Made by a program: the position numbers and the translations under genes. Below, piece after piece: positions 55,001 to 63,291 of a stretch of DNA of 64,000 nucleotides. Location: positions 1-64,000 of the forward strand of contig NW_005179094.1 in assembly GCF_000350225.1 (NCBI RefSeq). The letters are read 5' to 3'. The notes beneath the pieces were generated by a model that was not told the DNA's origin, did not search any database, and was given only the letters and a program-made list of their open reading frames with translations. The number at the start of each line of letters is the position of its first letter. Positions within the stretch are counted from its first letter, which is position 1. This stretch comes from Chondrus crispus (taxonomy: Eukaryota > Rhodophyta > Florideophyceae > Gigartinales > Gigartinaceae).

Positions 55001-55547
55001 AGCTCCGCTGGAATTTGTCGCCATCGACATCCTCGGCGAGCTAATTACAACTAAACGAGGAAATCGGTATATTCTCGTGATCAGCGATCGATACTCGAAA
55101 CTGGTACGAACCGTACCGTTGAAAAAGATATCAGCTGCGCACATCGCACAAGCCTTCGTTCACCATTGGGTATTCGTGTACGGACCGCCGGTCAAGCTGC
55201 TGTCCGACCATGGAACACAGTTCACGGCCCGGTTCTTTCAGAACGTCTGTCGAATTCTCGGCATACGCAATGTGTTCACGACTACGTACCACCCGCAAGC
55301 CAACGGCCAAGTTGAGAGGTTTAACCGCACGCTGACTTCCGCGTTGCGAAAATACGTTGGAGAGCATCCCAAGGACTGGGACTTATTTAGCGACGCTGTG
55401 ACGTTCGCCTACAACACACAAGTTCATCGAACTACGAACATTGCGCCCTTCGAGCTGGTGTTAGCTCGGGCGCCGAGAAACATTGCGTTACAAGCGCAAC
55501 CAACATTGGAGAATTTCAGCTCGTCACGAGCATACTACCCGAAATAG
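52023..55547 (+). CDS. Chromovirus pol: PR, RT, RNase H, INT (1,174 aa)
   Basis: Protease active site VLDTGAGPNLV near residue 55. RT about 430-600 with MRFCVDYRRLNAVTVKDTYP and catalytic VYLDDIIIF near 545. RNase H with SVDTDASDYQIGAALFQTHP near 695 and EKECLAVNWAVQTLRPYLYG. Integrase from about 925: HPGGRKLYKTLRR and CAACARERVK zinc region, AIDILGELITT, LLSDHGTQFTARFF and HPQANGQVERFNRTLTSALR. This order (PR-RT-RH-INT) is that of Ty3/gypsy. The frame is open for its full length and is about 95% similar to the minus-strand relative by eye. Confidence 0.95.
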   Translation: MSRARDHPLEEVRRPWYRIKRRECPEKILLLARKNYKVYEDIGPTIGLMSRVLSVLDTGAGPNLVRKSELPAGMESLVSYGPTQDIGDANNRPLRTLGTIRMPVRLGKFVAAAQFIVCEKIAVPLILGADYCDPFVEAIYLRKQTVELADFSEVPIVRRFSTRKGKKNLVPGEDENDGKGERISPKVKVARATTIETGTQRVVECISKRAGLVVAQPYSSLYEKHGLTCTNGVVQVEPDRPFRLLVANFRTYPVRVQKGKVVAELLPHPRAALESKTTIGEVLGIQERKKENFPNSPKTPKGETRCEPSDQAREDQPEEQSAGLSASASTKPQRRIEPPPPDVEDLDLSHVPERLRERFRRMLKKYSRMWDGTLGEINTTVHRIELIPETRPIAQAPYRAGPKAREVEDAEVQKMLEAGVIEPAQSEWPSPVLLVPKPDGSMRFCVDYRRLNAVTVKDTYPLPRMDECRDSLGNTKVFSALDAISGYWQMPIPECDRDKTAFSCHSGLYRFSRMPFGLTNAPSTFQRAMDIVLSPFRWKCCLVYLDDIIIFSKSWEEHIVHVDEILSVLEKAGVKLKLCKCEFFVEKIKCLGHVVRPGKLEVDVARTAALEQVQYPRTQTQLRSFLGLCNVYRRFVPHYAKIAQPLNQLLKKGQPVQLEGFDEPCKKAFHKLKDAILAPPVLALPKKDLPHSVDTDASDYQIGAALFQTHPDAQCNPVGFFSRTLAAAERNYSVSEKECLAVNWAVQTLRPYLYGEHFIVHTDHASLRWLMNVTDPSRRLIRWRLRLSEFDFEIKYKKGKANSQADALSRLQTVGETVDEIDDEIPCFMAEPAEGTVEDEESFDAADDILALEGGTAPDRLDQFQAVTPEELIREQAVDPFCNRIKEEMDAGKVRTFSTETEELEGTLCHTAAEFVQVVIPQSLRDRVLGLSHYAKLAGHPGGRKLYKTLRRYFYWPTMALDCYAVAKNCAACARERVKLRKNTKEMKLFTPKAPLEFVAIDILGELITTKRGNRYILVISDRYSKLVRTVPLKKISAAHIAQAFVHHWVFVYGPPVKLLSDHGTQFTARFFQNVCRILGIRNVFTTTYHPQANGQVERFNRTLTSALRKYVGEHPKDWDLFSDAVTFAYNTQVHRTTNIAPFELVLARAPRNIALQAQPTLENFSSSRAYYPK

Positions 55548-55556
55548 CAGTCGTGG

Positions 55557-56318
55557 TTGGAGAGCCTAATGCGAAGCGCCGATAGGAGTTTGCGAAAGGA
55601 ACAAGCCCGGTACAATCGAAATTTCGACGTACGCCTTCGAAAACCGCAATACGAGATCCCACCGGGGTCCTACGTGTTCCTCCTGAAGGAGCAGGGCACG
55701 GCTAGCGAACCGAAACACAAGCTGGCACAAGTCGCTACAGGACCTTATCAGGTCAGAAGATCGGACCAACATACGGTAGTCATTGCCATTGGCGATCAGG
55801 AGGAACGCGTATCGCGAGACAGGGTGGAGTTAGCCGCAAGCCCGATGGACTATGCGCCAATAACTGGCCTACTTCAAGCGCTACAGTTCTTGGGAGAGCC
55901 GGAGCTAAACGAAGAAGGAGAGGTACGGGAGGACGACGAACGTCCTCACACCCGTGCGCCTACGTCAGGGGACCAGGATAATTTAGTTGGTCAAACGCCG
56001 ACAGCGGAGACACCTCCAGGTCTACGAGAGTTTGGAAAGTCCAGAGATGAGGATGAGCCGCTGGCTCTTCGGAAGGGGGAACGACAGTTGGACACGCAGG
56101 AAGAAGGAACTGAGAGTCAGGAGTATGTGATCGACAAGATCGTGGACCACGACTACGACGAGGAGAAATTAATTCTGAAGGTGGAATGGTACGGTTATAC
56201 GCCCGAGGACGCGACGTGGGAGCCCATTGAGCAATTGCACCGCAGCGCGGCCGTCACGTATTTCCGAAGGAAAAGATTATCCTTGCCCGCGCAGATCGCG
56301 CAAGCGCAATCAGGATAG
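55557..56318 (+). CDS. Chromovirus integrase tail and chromodomain
   Basis: SH3-like integrase end (PPGSYVFLLKEQGTASEPKH), a long acidic linker, then chromodomain EYVIDKIVDHDYDEEKLILK and VEWYGYTPEDATWEPIEQLH. It matches 3,052-3,816 on the other copy. It should be the C-terminus of the pol product. Confidence 0.88.
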   Translation: MESLMRSADRSLRKEQARYNRNFDVRLRKPQYEIPPGSYVFLLKEQGTASEPKHKLAQVATGPYQVRRSDQHTVVIAIGDQEERVSRDRVELAASPMDYAPITGLLQALQFLGEPELNEEGEVREDDERPHTRAPTSGDQDNLVGQTPTAETPPGLREFGKSRDEDEPLALRKGERQLDTQEEGTESQEYVIDKIVDHDYDEEKLILKVEWYGYTPEDATWEPIEQLHRSAAVTYFRRKRLSLPAQIAQAQSG

Positions 56319-56893
56319 TGGTAACCAAGAATTTCACATGTCAGTGTCAGTGCGGTAATCCGCGCGGGGCAGAGCGAGCCGACCTGAAGGTCGAGAAAAG
56401 GAGAATGATGAGATGGAACGAACCAGGTGAGGGCCTTCAGACAGCCAACCCGCAAGTAGACGCAGCGCGCGCACGAGTAGGATGAGCGTCGTGATGAGAT
56501 ACTCAGGTCGGAAGTCGCGTAACGATGTGCCAAGCGAGGAAAGAACGCTGGAAGAACGGGGACATAGACTGGAAAGTCCACCTCCTTCACTCTTACCTTC
56601 ATAACTGTTCGGTCTCGTTTTTGTTTTATTTGTGATTGCTTTTGTGTTGTTCTATTTTATTTTATTTTTGAGACGTTAGAGACACGACCCTGCACCGCAG
56701 AGGTCCGTCAGCAAGTCTATGAGAAGTCCAAGGAGGACATTGAAGAGGCGATGATCTTCGAGATCAATTCCGCCTTTGACAAGGTTACGGCCGACGCCCG
56801 CGTCGCGGGATTCTCACCATTCAGGGCAAGGCCGAGGAGGAGCTAAGAGACGTAGGAGAACATGACTCTACGACGGGTGTTCCTACGTCGTGG
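56319..56893 (+). other. Chromovirus 3' flank and start region of the NB-ARC ORF
   Basis: No complete gene. At about 56,706-56,842 a short frame reads like protein (EVRQQVYEKSKEDIEEAMIF, then INSAFDKVTADARVAGFS) and could be an exon or remnant of a host gene. T-rich sequence (56,605-56,675) precedes it. Confidence 0.35.
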
Positions 56894-58030
56894 ATGGAGC
56901 CAGAAGGAGATGAGGCACTACACACGCGCTTTACGAACGGGGGGTATTTTTCGACTCTAAGGCAAGACGCCAGAGAGGCAGAGCTGAAGCAACGATTCTG
57001 CCATGCTGTCTGCATCTCTGGAGGACGTGAAGAAGGGGACAGGCTGTCCAATCTGGCCGAGGTGGAAGAGGTGCTAACAGGGGATCAAGCTTGGTTTTCA
57101 GGTCGTCGATGTCTGTTCATCTTCGATGATGTCTGGTCGCCCAACAGCAATGACGAGGGGATTCTGCTAAAACTGTCCAGCCTTGCCAGCACGGCAGTGC
57201 GAAATGGTGAGCCTGCGAGCAGGGTTTTGTACTCTACAAGGGATCCGACGCTCATAGATCTGGGGGAGCAAGTTAAATTTGAGGCGAGAGAAGGGCGCAA
57301 TGCGTACGACATGCTGATTCATGCGAGTGAGGCATCGCGTGGTGAAGTAGAAGATCCAATATCGAGAGAGGCGTTTGAGGAGATTCTTGCCATGTGTGCG
57401 GGACTACCATTGGCTCTGAATGTAGCAGGAGTCAATGTGAAACAATCAAGAGGGGCTCGTACCGGGGACCTACCAAAGTTGTGGACGCAGTACCTGAAGA
57501 CGATCAAAGAGATTAAAGGGAGCGGGGCAATCGGCGCGCAGAAAGGAAGGGGCGGGTATGAATCGCTCTACGCAATGCTCCGCTCTTCTTTACAGTTTCT
57601 GGACTCACGTGACAGCGAAGAATCTCCGTGTTTCGCGGACATGCACCGGGCATTGTGTGTAATGAGGAAACAGGATGTGATCCTTCTGGGAGTGTTGAGG
57701 GATCTGTGGGGAACGGGCGAAGTTGACATCGCAAGAAAGTATGCGATGCAGATGAACAGTGTAGGGTTGGTTGAAATTCGAGATGTGGCGAACAGGGAAA
57801 GCCAAGGGGTAAGTCTTCAGGATCTTACGCATCATTTCGCAGTCTTTGAAACAGGCCAGGTGGAAGGCCCTAGCTGGGAAAAGCACTGGTGTCGGAAGCT
57901 GGTTGATAGCTACCGGAAAGGGAGGGATGTGATGGAAGTAGTTGTTGAATATCAGGGCCCCGAGGATGGCGAGGCGAAGAAGGGATATTTTTCGAGAACA
58001 TTTGTCGACTGCTTATCAGGACAGAGCTGA
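56894..58030 (+). CDS. NB-ARC (STAND ATPase) protein fragment, 378 aa
   Basis: The ORF shows the second half of an NB-ARC module in correct order and spacing: kinase-2/Walker B RRCLFIFDDVW (71-81), the RNBS-B-like SRVLYSTRD (109-117), and the GLPL motif CAGLPLALNVAG (168-179), followed by a helical ARC region to about residue 350. NB-ARC proteins are signalling switches best known from plant resistance proteins and animal Apaf-1. The P-loop that should precede residue ~33 (LKQRF) is not present, though the frame stays open upstream to about 56,783, so the N-terminus is lost or encoded elsewhere. No LRR or TPR repeats follow. It sits alone between two mobile elements; it may be a pseudogene or an exon of a larger gene. 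Confidence 0.6.
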   Translation: MEPEGDEALHTRFTNGGYFSTLRQDAREAELKQRFCHAVCISGGREEGDRLSNLAEVEEVLTGDQAWFSGRRCLFIFDDVWSPNSNDEGILLKLSSLASTAVRNGEPASRVLYSTRDPTLIDLGEQVKFEAREGRNAYDMLIHASEASRGEVEDPISREAFEEILAMCAGLPLALNVAGVNVKQSRGARTGDLPKLWTQYLKTIKEIKGSGAIGAQKGRGGYESLYAMLRSSLQFLDSRDSEESPCFADMHRALCVMRKQDVILLGVLRDLWGTGEVDIARKYAMQMNSVGLVEIRDVANRESQGVSLQDLTHHFAVFETGQVEGPSWEKHWCRKLVDSYRKGRDVMEVVVEYQGPEDGEAKKGYFSRTFVDCLSGQS

Positions 58031-59940
58031 TGAAAGAGCTGAGCTGTTTGCTTAATAGTAGTAGGTGGGTGATCAAGGTTTTTTGTTGATGAAGGGTGTG
58101 TGACAACGGGAGGCGTACCTCTTGAGGATGAAGAGACGCACCACGATACGAGGGGAGAGTCCGAAGGGCAGGCAGTTGTTGTTGGATGGCCCACCCCGTA
58201 AGACGCGGGACCTCCCCGAGTACGCCGCAACAACACCCCACAAATATCGACAAGTGTCGCGATGCCCAAGTGGAACACAGGACACCGCTCGGAATTTTCA
58301 ATTAATTTTAAGGAGAAAGCGACGCGGTCGAGCGCATGGGACGCTGAGCCTTTTTGGGATAAGTGAGCTGCACACGGTTCGCGACCACGACGAACGTTGC
58401 CTCTGTCGAGACAACGTCATCCGATCGCGCTTATCTCTTTTCTTTTGTCAGTGTTTTTGTTTTGGGTTTGCTTTCTATTTTGTTTTGTCACATCCTAGAT
58501 GTGACCCCCCCACCCCACCTCACACTACGGACGCAGGTCAGCCGACATGTTACGATCAAGAGGGGGCTCAACCGGGACCCGGAACGAGGGGGATGACACT
58601 CCGAGGTGCGCGAAGAACGATCAAGAGAAAGACCCGAGGGGTACAAAGCTGACAGTACGATCCGCGTCGCGGAAGGACGTGTTGGAAATCGTGAAGGATG
58701 CCCGTCGACCTTGTACCCAACTTTAATTGCGTCGCGACTCCCTTTATTACTATTTTTCCTTCTGGGAATGAGCAGGAACCATCGATGAGACACACATCAA
58801 AGTACAGCATCCGATCGCGAGAGCAGGACGGCTCTCGCCGAAGGGAAACGATGGCTCGCGTGTAGAAGAACAAATGTTTCGTGGACACGCGAGGAAGACG
58901 AGTACGACTACCGAAAACGAGGACGGTGTGCAAATGGCGAGTAACCCTCGCAAGGTCTTTACCAAGTATCGACGATTTGGTACTGTAGGCTCTAAAGCCT
59001 GCGCGAGAACAGAACCCCGTCGAGGAGGTCACATTTCGTGGCACCTCGTACGAAGAAGATAGTATTCGTCAAAGACAGAAGTGTCATGAAGTGATACGAG
59101 CTCCGACGCCTTTATGAATCTGTTTATTGTTGCAGTGTTGAGGCGAGGGAGATTAGAACAATGGCCACAGATTTCTGTTGACGGTCGCGGGCACGAGTGG
59201 CCTCGGTCGCACGACAACCGAACGACGTAAAGAATGAGGTTTTTATCCCCACATCCCGCCATCATCCCTCCCCCTATTAATATTTTTATTGCACGACTAA
59301 GCAGGCCGCAGGCGACAAATGACGAGTTGCGGGAGTTCGCAACTACTGCACGGGGAAATCGACAGGAATTGTCTCGAAGGATCTAACGGGCTGAAGAAAA
59401 AAGAAAAAAAGAGAGAACGTAATGTCGCACGTTCCGCTGTCGACGACAGTCTGTGAAGGTGGTCTCCACGGATCGTGAAAATCATGTGCAAAACACCCCC
59501 TCAGTTGTGGATCGCGAATTTCCATTTGAAGGAAGCAGTAAGTCTCGCGTTCATTTGCAGGATGGTTTCCGGTTCCCAATTTACACCAGGAAAAGGGGAA
59601 GGGAGAGAACATTGATATGCGCAGAACAGAGGGGAATTCGCACGCAACAGTTCACTTTCAGCACACGCAAACAAAGGAGGAGAGGAATTCGACATGTCTG
59701 CCGTGACAACAATCGTAGACGAGACCGCTGCTATGACTGAATTGATTACGCATGGTGACAAGCTCGGGACGATCTCGCCATGTGGTGCAAATGAAAAAAA
59801 TGGCAAGGGGCGACTCATATGAGACTGCAATGAGGGTGTAACTTTCTATGGGCATTGAGAAGCAACGCTGTCGTTTGGCACTACGGGGACCGTACAGTAG
59901 AACCCGGTGGCGGAAATAATCGACTCAAGCGAGCGCGACC
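58031..59940. other. No gene seen between NB-ARC ORF and element C
   Basis: Frames up to ~176 codons occur on both strands without domain, signal peptide or convincing composition. T-rich stretches (58,430-58,490) and an A-rich stretch near 59,400 are present. The left boundary of element C could not be found here: the expected TGTAGTGCAA end is absent. Confidence 0.4.
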
Positions 59941-60504
59941 GAACGGGTCAGGCAGGTGGATAACGAACCATATTTTTCTTGAACCTCAAAACCCCCCTAC
60001 CACTTTGTTGTCCGTGATAACGGACGTCTACAGTGGCGTCGCGATATTAGTTGAGGGATGACGTCGCTCGTATGGCGTCGACCATACTATATTTTTTATG
60101 AGAACCGTGTGAGGACAGCCTCACACAAAAAGGGCAATTTGGGAGAATGAGGAGGAAAATGGGAGACGCACGCTGTGATAGGAGGATGGCAGAAGGAGAA
60201 TGTGTGAGAAGGAGGAGGGAAATCTGACGAGAAAAAAAGAGAAGGGAATGGCAGAATGGGGATGCGACCGCAGAGGCGGGACGCATACAAAAAAAGAGGA
60301 GGAAAGTGAAGGTAACGAGGGATACGCAGGTGATTCATTTTATTATCCAAAAGCTACCGGATGACGTCAATAACCAGACGTCACCCCAAACGGGTAATAA
60401 TCCGAGAGCGGATCATGGGGGAAGTCGCTCTGAGCGGCGGGTCAGTGAGGTGGCACACCCAAGGATTTTTCCTTCGGGAGTGAGGTAACGAGTCGAGCAA
60501 CGAC

Positions 60505-62226
60505 TCACAGATCATCGAGGGAAGCCCCTTGGAGAGCTTCACCTTCGATGCCATGAGCGCGGAGCAATGTGCAGTAGATGTCAATGGCTCCGTCGCTCTT
60601 TTTGGGAATTGATGGGGACGGTGGGGAAGACAACGCTTCCCTAACCGACAGAGTTTCGGTATGCCCTGCCGAGAGGATATCGACAGCGGGAGGAGCAGCA
60701 GGGGCGGCTGGGAGAGGGGAATCTGGAACAGACGGTCGGGAGCAAACGTCGTCTGCGCGGGGATCTATGGCTCGTATGGGAGCTACGTAAGGGGTTGGAA
60801 CTTGGTTGCCGAATTGGCGACTAAGGCGCGCTTCGGAGGGAGAGCACAAGGCGGATGTCCAAGGGTTGAACCAGGCAAAGTCACCCGCCGCACTGTGACT
60901 TCGACCGGGAGAAAAGGACGGGCGTCGCCTCGCGAAGGATCGGGATGAGTTGATAGGGGGAACAACATCCCAGTCGACCTGATGGATCTTTTCGAGTAAG
61001 GAGTGCAGTTTGAAGTCGGTGTCGATTCCCCCAAAGGGCACGGTACAGTCCAAAAGGCACATGAGCTCGACGAGCTTCGGAGGAAGATACCAAAGCCGCC
61101 AACAATCGTACGCCTCCCAGAGCAAGGTGGCGGCTACCTTCACGCATCACTCCGTCAAAAAGACAACCCACAACCCGTGACGAGGATCATTGAGATGGCT
61201 TCCAAAGTAGGTAAGGTTGGGACCGAGCTCTGCCCAAAACCCTTGGCAGACCTCAAATTGTCCCCACCATGAGGGGAGTTGCTGGTACCGGTTGGGGTAG
61301 TGTGACCGAGCAATTTCCCCCGCCTCAACCATTTGGTAAGCTAGGAAATATCCCGTGTCCGATCTCATCTTACGCTCGAATCGGACCGTATGCTGGAAGA
61401 AGGGGATGTTCCCGCGTTTCATATATCGGAAATTGAGGGGGAGGATTGCGCGCGTGTATGACATGGCATCGTTAGTCACCGTCAGTTGGTTATGCCACAG
61501 GCGGTCCGTCTCGAGCACGGGGTCACCCCGTGTCCAGCTGAGGAGTTTGTCAAGGTAATCACGCTCCCCCTCCGTGCGAAACTTCCACGTGTCACATCCG
61601 AAGGACGGAGGGATGAGGGCATCGGATAGGGATAGGTCGGGACGGTCGAGAACGGCTTCCATGAACCGCAGGGATAGGCCTTGTCGGCCACGAGGGGAGG
61701 AACGACGCAGGATAGAAGGGGGAACGGCGACACGGGCACGCCAATCGTAGGAGGAAATGGCTTGAAGGGGAAGGTGACCCGGCAGCATCCCCGCACCGTC
61801 GGCAAAGTCGCGCCCGATGCTAGTGACGTCGCGCACGTCGATGGCGGAAAACCAAGGAGTGGCCACGTACAGTAAGGGATAGTCGCGCACGTCGATGGCG
61901 GAAAACCAAGGAGTGGCCACGTACAGTAAGGGATAGTCGCGCATGGATTTACCTTGGCGCTCGGCTAGTGAGGGGTATCGACGAGGGGCTGATGAAGGAT
62001 GGAGATCGGGATGGAAGGCCGGTTCAGGAATGTTGGTGTCCGGGGGAAGTCGTGGTATGGAAGGAAGGTCGCTAGGGATGGAAGGTGTGTGTGAGAAGCC
62101 CACACCGCGGCGACCGCGGGTGGTATGTCCGACAGTGGGGTCCGATGAAGGAAACATGGAGATCGTCTTACTCTCACGCAAGCGGCGACCGATGGTCGGA
62201 AGAAAAAGGAAGAAGTTGGGAAGCAA
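60505..62226 (-). pseudogene. Element C copy of the conserved unknown protein
   Basis: It aligns by eye with the element B protein over nearly its whole length: SFGCDTWKFRTEGERDYLDK against SYGCDTWRCRTEGERLYLDN, NTVRFERRIRSDTGYFIGYQ against HTVRFERKMRSDTGYFLAYQ, HGLWVVFLTE in both, and LLRAHGIEGEALQGASLDDL near the end. The likely start is the ATG of MFPSSDPTVGHTTRGRRGVG (about 62,157). It contains a recent 54-bp tandem duplication. The coding region is interrupted. Confidence 0.6.
61828..61935 (-). repeat. 54-bp perfect tandem duplication inside element C ORF
   Basis: The unit beginning GTCGCGCACGTCGATGGCGG repeats at 61,828 and 61,882 without visible change. It adds 18 residues (RDYPLLYVATPWFSAIDV) in frame. 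Element B has only one corresponding stretch. Confidence 0.9.
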
Positions 62227-62267
62227 GGGAGTGAAGCCGCTGCGCGAGAGCGCTCAGAAGGGGGATA

Positions 62268-63291
62268 TGTAGTGCAACACCCGTCTCGGATAGGGGAAAA
62301 AAGGAAGTGAAAAAGGAAAAAAATTTGATACTGTAGTCCGGGTTTGGGGGACACACGTGTGCGACGAAGCGCACGATTATTTTAATTATTTAATTTATTT
62401 ACTAATTAGATCTAGAATCTAGAGCCGGGAGCTACTGTACTCGCCCCGGCGGGGCTCTATATAACTTAGCCCTTTGACCGAACAAGTCAATAAACCAACC
62501 CGAGTTGCCGGAGTTGAATGTCGCCTTGGTTGAAGTCCGTCTCTACGAAGACGCTCCCTTTTACCTAAGCCTACGGCATCCTTTAGCGCTCGGGGGTCCC
62601 ATTTCTTTTTCCTTTATTTCCCTATCCTTTTCTATCTCTACTTCTACCTATTGTTCCCTTATCTTGTGTTGGTGCCATCGGCCTCGGTTGCGACCGAACC
62701 GGTGTAGGTGTCTGTGCCATCGGGCGACACAGTTGACGTAGCGCTGCTACTTTGACCCATTTTCCGACGGAGATTGTTGCAACGACGTCTCCCTCGAAGG
62801 GCTCCGTCGTGTTACGAGCCAGTGTTGGTGCCATCGGCCTCGGTTACGACCGAACCGGTGTAGGTGTTTCCAGCCATCGGGCGACACAGTTGGTGTAGCG
62901 CTGCTACTTTCACTTCATCCCGTCGGGCTGCGTTGCGACGCCCCCGTCGAAGGCCTTGTCGCGTTACAAGGTGTCGAAGAAGCTCAACGAGTATTGGCCT
63001 TACAACCCAGTCGAACCGGGGTACCTACGTACGCGCCCCACCCCACACTCGTCGAGCAGTTCTCTTCGCAAGTCTCTACCACACCGATCCCGGGCCGGGC
63101 TATTTCTCTGTGCCCCCCCCCCCATCAGGGATCTGATCTACTACGAGTTGCAAGCTCGTTTAAACGGAGATGAGAGAGTCGGACACTCCGTAGCGCTGTG
63201 CCATCGGCAGTTCTTCTTTTTTTGGTTGCTGTTGTTGTTTTTGCTGGACCATCGGACCGCGGTCTCTGCCCGACAGGCGCATTGCACTACA
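62268..63291 (+). repeat. Right inverted terminal repeat of element C (1,024 bp)
   Basis: Starts TGTAGTGCAACACCC and ends GCATTGCACTACA. It contains the conserved ACACACGTGTG block near 62,350, CTCTATATAACTTAGCCC (62,455-62,472), CTGTGCCATCGGGCGACACA sub-repeats (62,714 and 62,874) and the GTTGCTGTTGTTGTTTTTGC stretch near the outer end, all shared with A and B. Confidence 0.88.

Larger units (their letters stand above)
49417..56318 (+). mobile_element. Ty3/gypsy chromovirus, gag to chromodomain
   Basis: Plus-strand parts in order: gag (about 49,583-51,865), protease, RT, RNase H and integrase (52,023-55,547), chromodomain tail (55,557-56,318). It is the better preserved relative of the 3.0-7.5 kb copy and shows only a few breaks. 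LTRs were not identified: the left side abuts element B only ~165 bp before gag, and on the right no repeat of the left flank was found. It is therefore probably truncated at one or both ends. Confidence 0.92.
59941..63291. mobile_element. Element C: inverted-repeat family member, left side incomplete
   Basis: The right repeat (62,268-63,291) ends CGCATTGCACTACA and abuts Ty3 RNase H sequence. Minus-strand coding DNA (60,505-62,226) matches the protein of element B, followed by a purine-rich (plus strand) tail like that of B to about 60,100. No left terminal repeat is recognisable, so the left limit is approximate. The element is a broken fossil with one or two breaks. Confidence 0.7.

Noticed and set aside
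59855-60061. Integrase-like words (VITDVYSGVAILVEG) in a 68-codon frame
   Set aside because: Too short and without the zinc or D,D,E context; could be chance similarity.
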